DNA from: Verrucomicrobiia bacterium
GTDB lineage: Bacteria; Verrucomicrobiota; Verrucomicrobiia; Limisphaerales; JAJOIW01
Direction: 5' to 3'
DNA length: 32,760 bases
Assembly: GCA_030425355.1 (NCBI GenBank)
Contig: JAUIAG010000020.1
Location: 1 to 32,760 of the forward strand
This document shows, one piece after another, positions 1 to 9,265 of the stretch (the stretch's first letter is position 1; every line of letters begins with the position of its first letter). The position numbers were made by a program, and so were the translations under genes. The notes under the pieces were generated by a model that saw nothing but the letters and a program-made list of their open reading frames with translations, ran no database searches and was not told the origin of the DNA.

Positions 1-1
1 G

Positions 2-448
2 TCCAAAAACTCTGTTTCAGATCTGTCACCGCTTTCGCATTGCACGGCTATCACCGCCCTTTACCTCAGCGATAATGCAATTTCAGACATCACGCCCATC
101 CTTACGCTGCCCAAGGTCTGGTCGCTCTATCTTGATGGCAACGATCTTCAGGATCTGATTGGCATTTACCGTATGAAACGCCTTACCACACTGTCTGTCC
201 GAAACAACAACATCCGCGACCTGTCACCGATTTTTGGCCTCAACCAGCTCAACAACCTTTTCTTCGATTTCAACGAAATCACTGACCTCGGCTCACTTAT
301 CAATATTGTCGAGGCCGATAGAAACGGTCCCAGGGAGTTCTCAATGTTCTTGAACGTCAGCATGGAAGGCAATCCACTGACCTTCGAGGCCCGAAGAAAC
401 CAGGTGCCTCAGCTTGAAAAGCTCATCCGAAAAATATACAAAAAGTAG
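2..448 (+). CDS. Leucine-rich repeat (internalin-type) protein, C-terminal fragment, 5' truncated by window edge
   Basis: Frame 2 is open from the window start to TAG at 446-448; repeats such as ITALYLSDNAISDITPI, VWSLYLDGNDLQDL and LTTLSVRNNNIRDLSPI match the LxxLxLxxNxIxDIxPL LRR pattern. Confidence 0.85.
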   Translation, partial: SKNSVSDLSPLSHCTAITALYLSDNAISDITPILTLPKVWSLYLDGNDLQDLIGIYRMKRLTTLSVRNNNIRDLSPIFGLNQLNNLFFDFNEITDLGSLINIVEADRNGPREFSMFLNVSMEGNPLTFEARRNQVPQLEKLIRKIYKK

Positions 449-483
449 GTTATCGCTTTTTATCAAATCCCTGACTTTTCTAC

Positions 484-513
484 CCACGCACTTCATGAGT
501 GCGTGGATTTTTT
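484..513 (+). terminator. Rho-independent terminator of the LRR gene
   Basis: CCACGCACT-TCATG-AGTGCGTGG perfect 9-bp stem followed by ATTTTTT. Confidence 0.85.
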
Positions 514-734
514 ATCAAGCCACTTTCTATCCCGACGGCACCACCTGACAGCTGAAGGCATTATGGACAGTTCAGAACTCCCCCGGAGCCGTTACCGCAG
601 CCGAATCCACCTCCCGGGACCAGGACATTTCCGTACCTGCCATCGACTGGTGTTCCTCATCCCGCCTTCCGAGCGGACAGTGAATGACCCAGGTAATTTG
701 AGACAGGTCACCAGTACTCTCAAATAAAGAGCAA

Positions 735-760
735 ACAAAAAACCCGGCTGAATGGCCGGG
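735..760 (-). terminator. Rho-independent terminator downstream of rplQ
   Basis: Minus strand CCCGGC-CATTCA-GCCGGG followed by TTTTTTG. Confidence 0.85.
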
Positions 761-797
761 TGATAAAGATAAGCTGCTGGAAGATGAGGGAGCTGTA

Positions 798-1301
798 TCA
801 GCCCTGGCCATCATCCTGTTGTCCGCTCTCGGCGGATGAGTTGTCAGCGGCAGCAGGAGTGGTTGCAGAGCTGCTGTCGAGCCCTTCAGTCACCCACATC
901 AGAATGGCCTGCTCACCGGCATCACCACGCCTTTTGTCAGCCAGTCGGACTATACGTGTATAGCCACCATTCCGGTCCTTGAATTGAGGGCCAAGCTCAT
1001 CGAAAAGAATATGGATAACATCATAATACTTCCGATACGCTTCGCGGTGCTTTTTGGACTTGTGATCGTAAGCTGAGCGGCTTTGATACTGAAGCCTTGC
1101 GGAAGCGAGACGTCGATCATGCAGCTTCCCACTTTTAGCCAGAGTAATCATCTTTTCCGCCACAGGAGCTGCGGCCTTGGCCTTGGATAAAGTTGTAGTG
1201 ATACGCTTGTGCTTGATCAGGCTTTTGACCAGGTTCGCAATCAGCGCATTTCGGTGAGCCGGGTTCCGACCCAGCTTGGCGTTTCTAACACGGTGTCTCA
1301 T
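798..1301 (-). CDS. rplQ: 50S ribosomal protein L17 with acidic low-complexity C-terminal tail
   Basis: MRHRVRNAKLGRNPAHRNALIANLVKSLIKHKRITTTLSKAK...GGYTRIVRL is diagnostic of L17. Confidence 0.97.
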   Translation of the reverse strand: MRHRVRNAKLGRNPAHRNALIANLVKSLIKHKRITTTLSKAKAAAPVAEKMITLAKSGKLHDRRLASARLQYQSRSAYDHKSKKHREAYRKYYDVIHILFDELGPQFKDRNGGYTRIVRLADKRRGDAGEQAILMWVTEGLDSSSATTPAAADNSSAESGQQDDGQG

Positions 1302-1319
1302 TGAATTGGGTGGTTGAAA

Positions 1320-2336
1320 TTAGGAATTGTCCGAAGCGGGATTGTCCAGCAGGGACGGGTCGATCTTCTGGCCGAGACTCAGACCGAGACTCTGCAGTTT
1401 GTCCTTGATTTCGTTGAGGGATTTCTTGCCGAAATTACGGTATTTGAGCATCTCGGCCTCCGATTTGCTGGCCAGCTGGCCAACGGTGGTGATGTTGGCG
1501 TTGTTCAGGCAGTTTGCTGCCCGCACTGAAAGCTCGATTTCATTGACGCTCATATTGAGCAGCTTCTTGAGCTTGTTGTGTTCCTCGTCCTTCTTGTCTT
1601 CGACCTCTTCAAATTCGATGGCATTTTTGTCATAGCCAACGAAGACTTCAAGGTGATGCTGGAGGATGGCTGAGGAACGGGTCAGAGCATCATCCGGAGA
1701 AAGTCGACCATCAGTCCAGATTTCAACAATCAGGCGGTCGTAGTCGGTTCGCTGTCCGACACGTGCGTTTTCGACCTGATACCGAACGCGGCGCACCGGA
1801 GAGAAGATGCTGTCAATAGCAATTTCGCCAATTGGCTGGCTCGGCTTTTTGTTGGCATCGCCTGGGAGAAAACCGCGTCCAATCCGGACCTCAAGTTCCA
1901 TCTCGAACTTGCGATGAGAATCGAGGTGGCAGATGACGTGGTCTTTGTTCACGACTTCAACGATGTGTGTTTCCTCGATGTCTCCGGCAGTGACGGCACC
2001 TTCCTTCTCGACGGAGAGTATCAGCTTCTGAGGGTCACGGTGTTCCTCCGATTTGTATTTCAGAAGGACCTTTTTGAGGTTGAGGATGATCTCGGTCATA
2101 TCCTCGACCACTCCATCGACCGCGGTGAACTCATGCATGGCACCCTCAACCTTGATTGAGGTTATGGCCGCTCCTTCAAGTGAGGAAAGCAATACGCGGC
2201 GCAATGAGTTTCCAATAGTGTGCCCGTAGCCGGTTTCAAACGGTTCGGCTATGAACTTGGCGTATGTATCAGTTGCGGTCTGATCGTCTTTGGTCAGACG
2301 ACGGGGTAATTCAAAACGTCCTAATCTAACTGGCAT
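1320..2336 (-). CDS. rpoA: DNA-directed RNA polymerase alpha subunit
   Basis: GYGHTIGNSLRRVLLSSLEGAAITSIKVEG N-terminal domain and helix-hairpin C-terminal domain (ELSVRAANCLNNANI...NFGKKSLNEIKDKL). Confidence 0.98.
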   Translation of the reverse strand: MPVRLGRFELPRRLTKDDQTATDTYAKFIAEPFETGYGHTIGNSLRRVLLSSLEGAAITSIKVEGAMHEFTAVDGVVEDMTEIILNLKKVLLKYKSEEHRDPQKLILSVEKEGAVTAGDIEETHIVEVVNKDHVICHLDSHRKFEMELEVRIGRGFLPGDANKKPSQPIGEIAIDSIFSPVRRVRYQVENARVGQRTDYDRLIVEIWTDGRLSPDDALTRSSAILQHHLEVFVGYDKNAIEFEEVEDKKDEEHNKLKKLLNMSVNEIELSVRAANCLNNANITTVGQLASKSEAEMLKYRNFGKKSLNEIKDKLQSLGLSLGQKIDPSLLDNPASDNS

Positions 2337-2423
2337 ATGATTGAGTGTGAATTTAAACTGAAGATCGCCGTTGCAGTGACTACACTTATATTCCCGTGAC
2401 GATCTCCCATATATTCACGGTAA

Positions 2424-3032
2424 TTATCGGGAATAAAATTCGATAACGGCCTGTTCGTTGGCCACGGGCTGGATTTCAGCAAGTGTGGGAACCCTTACCA
2501 GAGACCCTTTGTAGGATTCCTTGTTGCGGGTGACCCATTCGGGGATTGGACGGCTGGTGGACGACTCTATCCCGCGGGTGGCAAGCTGCCGTGAAACGGT
2601 GGTATCCTTGACCTCAATTTCCTCACCGACTTTCACCTGATAGCTCGGAACGTCGACACGGCGGCCATTTACACGGATGTGTCCATGACCGACCATCTGT
2701 CTGGCTGCACGGCGGGTGTTGGCAAATCCCAGGTGGTAGATCATGCTGTCGAGGCGTGTTTCAAGGATTTGAAGCATGACTTCACCGGTAACGCCAGGAG
2801 ACTTCTTGGCCTTGTCGTACGCTGCGCGGAACTGCTTTTCGAGAACCCCGTAGTAATAACGGAACTTCTGCTTTTCCATGAGGCCAAGCGCGTATTCGGA
2901 GTGCTTTCTGCGCGAACGGGGCCCGTGTGTCCCGGGGGGGTAGGCTTTGCGCTCCAGATATTTGGAGGGTCCGTAAATCGGCGTTCCGAAACGGCGGCTG
3001 ATACGTTGTTTTGGTCCGGTATATCGTGCCAT
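2424..3032 (-). CDS. rpsD: 30S ribosomal protein S4 (no zinc-binding cysteines)
   Basis: MARYTGPKQRISRRFG...RLDSMIYHLGFANTRRAARQMVGHGHIRVNGRRVDVPSY. Confidence 0.98.
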   Translation of the reverse strand: MARYTGPKQRISRRFGTPIYGPSKYLERKAYPPGTHGPRSRRKHSEYALGLMEKQKFRYYYGVLEKQFRAAYDKAKKSPGVTGEVMLQILETRLDSMIYHLGFANTRRAARQMVGHGHIRVNGRRVDVPSYQVKVGEEIEVKDTTVSRQLATRGIESSTSRPIPEWVTRNKESYKGSLVRVPTLAEIQPVANEQAVIEFYSR

Positions 3033-3057
3033 GGGTAAAAAGAATAGTTATTGAGTA

Positions 3058-3582
3058 TTAGACGCGGCGCTTCTTCCGTGGGCGGCAGCCATTGTGAGGA
3101 ACCGGAGTGACATCCTTGATGCTGCTGATGTCGAGACCGACAGCCTGGAGTGCGCGGATGGCGGATTCACGACCGGATCCGGGACCCTTGACGCGGACCT
3201 CAACCTGCTTGAGTCCGTGAGACATCGCGTTGCGGGCGGCATCCTGGGCCACCTGCTGAGCCGCGAAGGCCGTGGATTTACGGGATCCCTTGAATCCAGC
3301 CTTGCCGGCGCTGGACCAGGCAATAGTGTTACCCTGCATGTCACAGATGGTGACCACGGTGTTGTTGAAAGTGGCCAGGATATTGACGATCCCGACCGAA
3401 ATGTTCTTGGACCCCTTGGCCTTGATGACCTTGCCGACCTGGACTTCCTCTCCGAGAAGCTGTGCGGTGGTGGGTGCTGTCCCTGCAACCAGATCCGGAG
3501 AAGCGGCGCTTTTGGCCGGCGCCTCTGTGGATTCGGCCGGCTTCTCGGGTGCAGCCTGGGGATTGTTGGTTTCCTCTGCCAT
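3058..3582 (-). CDS. rpsK: 30S ribosomal protein S11 with ~45-aa N-terminal extension
   Basis: [42 protein letters not shown]...[17 protein letters not shown] is canonical S11. Confidence 0.98.
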   Translation of the reverse strand: MAEETNNPQAAPEKPAESTEAPAKSAASPDLVAGTAPTTAQLLGEEVQVGKVIKAKGSKNISVGIVNILATFNNTVVTICDMQGNTIAWSSAGKAGFKGSRKSTAFAAQQVAQDAARNAMSHGLKQVEVRVKGPGSGRESAIRALQAVGLDISSIKDVTPVPHNGCRPRKKRRV

Positions 3583-3647
3583 TATTTCTGTCTGTTGGTA
3601 AGTGTGGTATTCAAATTAGCGGACGTGACGACATATGACGGCGCGCA

Positions 3648-4019
3648 TTACTTGCGCTTGACGCCGACTGTCTTGCGTTTGCCCTTGCGCGTCCGGGCAT
3701 TGGTGGATGTTCTCTGACCGCGGCATGGAAGCCCGCGGATGTGACGCCAGCCGCGGTAGCATTTGATAGCCTGAAGCCTTTTGAGGTTCATGGCGATATC
3801 ACGACGGAGGTCCCCTTCAATCACATACTGACCCTGCTGAATAGCCTGGGTTATCCGTGCGAGCTGCTGTTCATCGAGGTCGCGGGCGCGGATGTTGGGA
3901 TCAATGCCTGCAGTTTCGAGTATTTCCTCGGAAATCTTCGGACCAATGCCATAAATGTAGCGCAGGGCGTACGCTATCTTCTTCTTGTCTGGTATTTCTA
4001 CACCAATTATACGAGCCAT
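3648..4019 (-). CDS. rpsM: 30S ribosomal protein S13
   Basis: [26 protein letters not shown]...[19 protein letters not shown]. Confidence 0.98.
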   Translation of the reverse strand: MARIIGVEIPDKKKIAYALRYIYGIGPKISEEILETAGIDPNIRARDLDEQQLARITQAIQQGQYVIEGDLRRDIAMNLKRLQAIKCYRGWRHIRGLPCRGQRTSTNARTRKGKRKTVGVKRK

Positions 4020-4035
4020 TTCAGTAGTCCTTCAA

Positions 4036-4149
4036 TTAGCCTTGTCTTTGCTTGTGTCGCGGGTTCTTGCAAACGACCCGGATTACTCCACGCCGACGGA
4101 TGATCCGGCAATTCTCGCAGAGCCTCTTTATGGATGCACGAACTTTCAT
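4036..4149 (-). CDS. rpmJ: 50S ribosomal protein L36, zinc-ribbon form (37 aa; not in the ORF track)
   Basis: Reverse complement translates to [37 protein letters not shown] with the CxxC...C....H motif, in the expected position upstream of rpsM. Confidence 0.96.
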   Translation of the reverse strand: MKVRASIKRLCENCRIIRRRGVIRVVCKNPRHKQRQG

Positions 4150-4174
4150 TTTTAAAAGAGTCCAGTATTTAATG

Positions 4175-4948
4175 TTAATCTTCGGGGACTGTCAAGATTT
4201 CAGGTTCCCCATCTGTCACTAAAATTGTGTGCTCAAAATGAGCGGATGGCTTCCGGTCGGCTGCAATGACAGTCCAGCCGTCTTCCATGAATTTAACTTC
4301 CGCCGTTCCGGCATTGACCATCGGTTCGATGGCCAGTGTCATGCCCGGCCTGAGTTTCGGCGACTTCTTACCATCGACGAAATTGGGAATCTGCGGTGGT
4401 TCATGCAGTCTCCTGCCGACGCCATGTCCGACAAACTCCCGAACAATAAAAAATCCGTGGGATTCAACCCATTGCTGGATTGCTCCAGATACCTCTGAAA
4501 GCCTTGCTCCTGGACGGGCCTTCTCTATGCCCCGCTTCAGGGCCGTTTCAGTGACATCAAGCAGGTTCTGCTTTTCTGTATCGCAACCGCCAACCGGAAC
4601 GGTTCGAGCGTTGTCGCCGATGAAGCCATTCAGGACAACACCGACATCCAGACTGACAACATCGCCGTATTCGAGGACGGTGCTGTCGGCGAGACCATGA
4701 ACAATCTGTTCATTCGGTGAGATACAGATGTGGCATGGGTAGACCCTGCTGCCGACTCTGTAGCCGAGAAAGGCTGATTTGGCACCGTGTTTGCGAATCA
4801 GGTCAGAAGCATACTGATCGATCTGCAGTGTGGTGACTCCGGGCCTGACAAAATCGCAGACCAGGTCGAGGATCTTCCGCGCGAGACGACAGGCCGGCCT
4901 CATCAGTTCGAGGTCCCGTTCTGTCTTGAGCTTCGCTTGCGCCTCCAA
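4175..4948 (-). CDS. map: Type I methionine aminopeptidase
   Basis: [14 protein letters not shown]...[26 protein letters not shown]...[19 protein letters not shown]...[13 protein letters not shown]. Confidence 0.96.
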   Translation of the reverse strand: MEAQAKLKTERDLELMRPACRLARKILDLVCDFVRPGVTTLQIDQYASDLIRKHGAKSAFLGYRVGSRVYPCHICISPNEQIVHGLADSTVLEYGDVVSLDVGVVLNGFIGDNARTVPVGGCDTEKQNLLDVTETALKRGIEKARPGARLSEVSGAIQQWVESHGFFIVREFVGHGVGRRLHEPPQIPNFVDGKKSPKLRPGMTLAIEPMVNAGTAEVKFMEDGWTVIAADRKPSAHFEHTILVTDGEPEILTVPED

Positions 4949-5027
4949 AGTAAGTGCTTTTTGGCCGTGAGGCCTGCAGCCGGAAGATGAATCGAATCAT
5001 AAACCGGTCGCAAGTCCGGAACTTGAT

Positions 5028-6428
5028 TTACCGCCCTCTGAGTCGTGGTCCCCGACCGCTTCCCTTGCCCTTTTTCATGAACCCGTCGTAATGGCGGGTC
5101 ATAAGATGGGATTCCAGCTGACGCATGGTATCCAGCATGACACCGACAGTGATCAGGATACTTGTTCCGCCGAAGAACTGGGACACAGCGAATGGAATCT
5201 TCCAGTAGCTCGCCAGCAGGAACGGGATGATGGCGATGACTGTGAGGAAGACGGCTCCTGCCAGTGTGATCCGGCTCATGGTGTTGTGAAGGAAAGTCGT
5301 GGTGGCTTTTCCTGGACGGACACCGGGAATGTAACCGCCATTGCGTTTCAAATCATCTGAAATCTGAATCTCATTAAACTGAGTTGAGACCCAGAAGTAT
5401 GAGAAGAAGAGAATCATCAGGGCGTAGGTGACCATGTAGACGAGTGAACCCTGAGCAAAGGCGGCGCCAAGATCCCTGAAGAAATTGTTATTGAGCTGGG
5501 CTCCGAGCATGGTGAAGAGCTGCTGCGGGAACATCAGGATAGCCTGAGCGAAGATAATGGGCATCACACCAGCCATGTTGACACGAAGTGGCATATAGGA
5601 GGATCCGCCCGGAACTACCTTGCGACCGACGCTGCGCTGTGCGTATTGAACAGGGATTTTGCGCTGCCCTTGAGTGATGGCGATTACTCCGGCCACGACA
5701 GCAATAAGCAGAATCACCAACACTATGGCGTGCAGAAGCTTGAAGTTCGTTTCCACGCCTTCAGGCGGGAAGAACATGTAGGAAAGCTGCTGGAAAGTCA
5801 TCGGCAGAGCGCTGATGATGCCGATGGTGATGATGAGGGAAATACCGTTGCCGATTCCACGCTCGGTAATCTGTTCACCCAGCCACATGAGAAGCATGGT
5901 TCCTGTGGTCAGGAACAGGGTGGTTCCCAGCACGTAGACAAATTTGTTTTCTACAATAACCAGATCACCGGTAAACCCACTGAAGAGGGTGCCCGGTTTG
6001 AGCCATGCAAGACTCATGACGGCTCCCTGGCCGAGACAGAGCAGCACTGTGAGCAGCCGGCTGTACTGCATGATCTTCACCCTTCCGCCTTCTTCACGGG
6101 TCAATTTGCTCAACTGCGGTATGACAGCGCTGAGCAACTGGATAATAATTGTCGCGGTAATGTAGGGCATGATGCCCAGCGAGCCGACGGCACACTTGGC
6201 GAGAGCTCCTCCTGTGAACATATTGAAAAGTCCAAGGATATTACCACTGGATTGCTTCCTGGCCTGTTCCGCGAGAAACTCCGCAAGAGCGGATCCATCC
6301 AGTCCCGGAATGGGGATGATAGCGATGAAGCGACAGACAATGAGAATCCAGGCTGTGAAGAGGATGCGCTTCCGGAGATCTTCAATCTTGAAGCTGTTGC
6401 GGAAGGTGGTGAAAATATTCGAAAACAT
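5028..6428 (-). CDS. secY: Preprotein translocase subunit SecY
   Basis: MF.NIFTTFRNSFKIEDLRKRILFTAWILIVCRFIAIIPIPGLD...GIMPYITATIIIQLL...ITERGIGNGISLII...QGQRKIPVQYAQR. Confidence 0.97.
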   Translation of the reverse strand: MFSNIFTTFRNSFKIEDLRKRILFTAWILIVCRFIAIIPIPGLDGSALAEFLAEQARKQSSGNILGLFNMFTGGALAKCAVGSLGIMPYITATIIIQLLSAVIPQLSKLTREEGGRVKIMQYSRLLTVLLCLGQGAVMSLAWLKPGTLFSGFTGDLVIVENKFVYVLGTTLFLTTGTMLLMWLGEQITERGIGNGISLIITIGIISALPMTFQQLSYMFFPPEGVETNFKLLHAIVLVILLIAVVAGVIAITQGQRKIPVQYAQRSVGRKVVPGGSSYMPLRVNMAGVMPIIFAQAILMFPQQLFTMLGAQLNNNFFRDLGAAFAQGSLVYMVTYALMILFFSYFWVSTQFNEIQISDDLKRNGGYIPGVRPGKATTTFLHNTMSRITLAGAVFLTVIAIIPFLLASYWKIPFAVSQFFGGTSILITVGVMLDTMRQLESHLMTRHYDGFMKKGKGSGRGPRLRGR

Positions 6429-6448
6429 CGTCTCTTTGGAAAAAGGAA

Positions 6449-6898
6449 TTAGCCGAGGATGGTGAGTGTACCACCGGCGGCCTCCACCTGCGAGATGGCT
6501 GATTGGCTGGCTGCGTGGGCCGAGATGGTGAACTTCTTGGTTATTTCGCCGCGGGCAAGGATCTTGATCCCGTCAAACTGACCGTTGGCGAGGCCCTGGG
6601 CCTTCATGTCATCAGGAGTGATGGTGGCTCCGTCTTCAAACAGTTTCTCCAGCATGTAAAGGTTGACCGGAACAAAGTATTTCCGGTGCATGCCGTTGTT
6701 GAAACCGCGTTTGGGCAGACGACGGATCAACGGCATCTGGCCACCCTCGAATCCGGGGCGGATGCTTCCACCTGAGCGTGCCTTCTGGCCCTTGTGTCCG
6801 CGTCCGCTGGTTTTACCGTGTCCGGAAGCTTCACCACAGCCAAGTCGCTTGCGCCTGTGTCGGGATCCGGGAGCTGGTTTTAAAGTGTGTAATCTCAT
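6449..6898 (-). CDS. rplO: 50S ribosomal protein L15
   Basis: MRLHTLKPAPGSRHRRKRLGCGEASGHGKTSGRGHKGQKARSGG. Confidence 0.97.
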   Translation of the reverse strand: MRLHTLKPAPGSRHRRKRLGCGEASGHGKTSGRGHKGQKARSGGSIRPGFEGGQMPLIRRLPKRGFNNGMHRKYFVPVNLYMLEKLFEDGATITPDDMKAQGLANGQFDGIKILARGEITKKFTISAHAASQSAISQVEAAGGTLTILG

Positions 6899-6936
6899 GT
6901 TAAGGAATCAAATAGGTTTTGAACAAATGGAACCGG

Positions 6937-7581
6937 TTATTCGGCCGGCGTTTCAGCTGCAGCTGCCGGGGCTTCCTGGGAAGCGGCGGCGGCCTGCTTC
7001 CTGGTTTCAGGGAGCTTGAGACCACGGGAGCTGTAGATGTCCTCCTTACGGCGGAGCTGAAGCAGCGCGTGCAGGGAGGCCTTGGCTACATTGGCCGGGT
7101 TCCGGCTGCCCAGAGACTTGGAAAGGATGTTCCGAAGGCCGGCTGACTCGAGAACCGCCCGGACGGTCTTACCGGCAATGACACCAGTACCTTCCGATGC
7201 GGGGCGAAGCAGAACCCGGGCACCATCAAAATCACAAAGAACATCATGAGGAATTGTGCCGTTGGTTATGGCGACCTCCTGCATCTTTTTGCGGGCGTCT
7301 TCTGATCCCTTCTTGATGGCATCAGCTACCTCGTTAGCCTTCCCGAGGCCTAGACCGACCTTACCCTGCTTGTCACCGACAACCACGAGAGCCGAGAAAC
7401 TGAAACGTCTTCCGCCTTTGACCACCTTCGATGAACGGTTGATGAAGATGACTTTCTCCATCAGACCATCGTCTTTCTGATTGTCCTCAAAGCGACCTTT
7501 GCGTGGACCTCTGCGTCCACCCTGTTCGCCACGGCCGCGATTGTCGCCTCCGCCTGATCTGGATCTTTGTTGTTCTGCCAC
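6937..7581 (-). CDS. rpsE: 30S ribosomal protein S5 with RG-rich N-terminal and Ala/Glu/Pro C-terminal extensions
   Basis: EKVIFINRSSKVVKGGRRFSFSALVVVGDKQGKVGLGLGKANEVADAIKK. Confidence 0.97.
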   Translation of the reverse strand: MAEQQRSRSGGGDNRGRGEQGGRRGPRKGRFEDNQKDDGLMEKVIFINRSSKVVKGGRRFSFSALVVVGDKQGKVGLGLGKANEVADAIKKGSEDARKKMQEVAITNGTIPHDVLCDFDGARVLLRPASEGTGVIAGKTVRAVLESAGLRNILSKSLGSRNPANVAKASLHALLQLRRKEDIYSSRGLKLPETRKQAAAASQEAPAAAAETPAE

Positions 7582-7599
7582 TTTTAGAAAATTGTTGAA

Positions 7600-7965
7600 T
7601 TAGAAGTTGAGGCCGTTCTGGCGGGCGGCTTCGGCAAGTGCTTTCACTTTGCCGTGAAAACGGAATCCGCCACGGTCAAAGACGACACGCTGTATGCCGG
7701 CGGCTGTCGCTTTTTCGGCAATGATGCGGCCGATTTCAGCTGCGCCGGAAACATTTGCATTGAGATGTTTGTCCGACTTGACGGTTTTGTCGATCGTGGA
7801 GGCGGATGCCAGGGTCATGCCGCTTTTGTCATCGATGACCTGGCAGTAGATGTTCTTGCTGGAAAAATGGACAGAAAGCCGCGGCCTTTCACCGGTGCCC
7901 GTGATCTTATTGCGGATCCGGAAATGCCTTTTCTTCCGAAGCTGATGCTTTTTTTCAACTCTCAT
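7600..7965 (-). CDS. rplR: 50S ribosomal protein L18
   Basis: RPRLSVHFSSKNIYCQVIDD...VVFDRGGFRFHGKVKALAEAARQNGLNF. Confidence 0.96.
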   Translation of the reverse strand: MRVEKKHQLRKKRHFRIRNKITGTGERPRLSVHFSSKNIYCQVIDDKSGMTLASASTIDKTVKSDKHLNANVSGAAEIGRIIAEKATAAGIQRVVFDRGGFRFHGKVKALAEAARQNGLNF

Positions 7966-8011
7966 GATGAACTGGATAGCAAAAAATAAATGGTGGAGTG
8001 AATAAGTGGAA

Positions 8012-8551
8012 TTACTGGACCTTCTTGCCTTCCTTGCGACGGATGATTTCGTCGGAATAGCGGACGCCCTTACCTTTGTATGGCTCGGGAGGATAGAAGG
8101 CTCTCATTTCCGAGGCTACCTGACCGACTTTCTGTTTGTCGGGTCCTTCAATGGTGATGGACGTGCCATTGTCCTCAATCCTGACAGTGATCTGATCGGG
8201 CAGCTCATAGACACATGGGTGAGAGTAGCCGAGTGAAAGGGTGACCGTCGTGCCTTTCAGCTCAGCCTTGAAGCCCACACCCGTAATGGCCAGCTTACGG
8301 CTGAAGCCTTCGTTGACACCCTGCACCATGTTGCTGACCAGAGCGCGGGTCATTCCATGCAGAGCGCGCGACTTCGGATCATTATCCTTTCGGGAGATAT
8401 TGATCACGTTGTCTTCAAATCCAAGTTCTATGGCTTCGGTCAGTGCGAGCGCGAGATTGCCCTTGGGCCCGGTGGCCTTGACCGTCCGGTCCTCAAGTTC
8501 GACCTTGACACCTGCCGGGATGGAGATGGGTTTATTTCCGATTCGTGACAT
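8012..8551 (-). CDS. rplF: 50S ribosomal protein L6
   Basis: MSRIGNKPISIPAGVKVE...KLAITGVGFKAELKG...PPEPYKGKGVRYSDEIIRRKEGKK. Confidence 0.97.
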   Translation of the reverse strand: MSRIGNKPISIPAGVKVELEDRTVKATGPKGNLALALTEAIELGFEDNVINISRKDNDPKSRALHGMTRALVSNMVQGVNEGFSRKLAITGVGFKAELKGTTVTLSLGYSHPCVYELPDQITVRIEDNGTSITIEGPDKQKVGQVASEMRAFYPPEPYKGKGVRYSDEIIRRKEGKKVQ

Positions 8552-8581
8552 TGATACAAGAAAGTTGTTTGGGTGACATGA

Positions 8582-8968
8582 TCACCAGATGTAGCATAAG
8601 ACTTCTCCACCGGCCTTGAGTCGGCGTGCTTTGGAACCTTCCAGAACGCCCTTGGATGTGGAGACTATGGCGATACCCAGTCCGCCGAGAACGCGCGGGA
8701 TCTCATCGTGTTTCACGTAGGTTCTGATACCGGGGCGGCTGATGCGCTTGAGGCCGGATATCACACCCTGACGGCCGCTGTATTTGAGTTCAACTTCGAT
8801 GGTCCGGATGTTGCTGCCGGTTACCTTGTAGTCCTTGATGTATCCCTGATCCTTGAGGATGTGGGCAATGCTTTCCTTCACTTTGGAATGAGGGATACGC
8901 ACTTCCGGGAGAAGGGCGCTGGACGCATTCCTGATGCGGGTCAGCATGTCTGCAATAGGGTCGGTCAT
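8582..8968 (-). CDS. rpsH: 30S ribosomal protein S8
   Basis: MTDPIADMLTRIRNASSALLPEVRIPHSKVKESIAHILK...GGLGIAIVSTSKGVL. Confidence 0.97.
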   Translation of the reverse strand: MTDPIADMLTRIRNASSALLPEVRIPHSKVKESIAHILKDQGYIKDYKVTGSNIRTIEVELKYSGRQGVISGLKRISRPGIRTYVKHDEIPRVLGGLGIAIVSTSKGVLEGSKARRLKAGGEVLCYIW

Positions 8969-8990
8969 TTTAAATTGTATTGAGTTGATT

Positions 8991-9260
8991 TTACCAGCTG
9001 GATTTCTTCACGCCGGGCAGAAGACCCACACTGGCCATTTCCCTGAGAGTAATCCGGGAAATGCCGAATTTGCGGAAATACGCATGGCGGCGGCCGGTGA
9101 TCTTGCAGCGGTTTACGACGCGCACAGGGCTGGCGTTGCGGGGAAGCTTGCAGAGTCCCTCGTAATCACCTGTGGCCTTCATTTCAGCGCGTCTTTCCCT
9201 GTAGCGTTCGACGACACGCTGCTTGCTTTTGTTCCTTTCTATCCAGCTCTTTTTAGCCAT
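8991..9260 (-). CDS. rpsN: 30S ribosomal protein S14 (long, zinc-independent form)
   Basis: [24 protein letters not shown]...[51 protein letters not shown]. Confidence 0.97.
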   Translation of the reverse strand: MAKKSWIERNKSKQRVVERYRERRAEMKATGDYEGLCKLPRNASPVRVVNRCKITGRRHAYFRKFGISRITLREMASVGLLPGVKKSSW

Positions 9261-9265
9261 ACCGA

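Noticed and set aside
503-814. Short ORFs between the LRR gene and rplQ (503-727 plus, 572-814 minus)
   Set aside because: They span the terminators, have no family features, and the minus ORF overlaps the rplQ 3' end.
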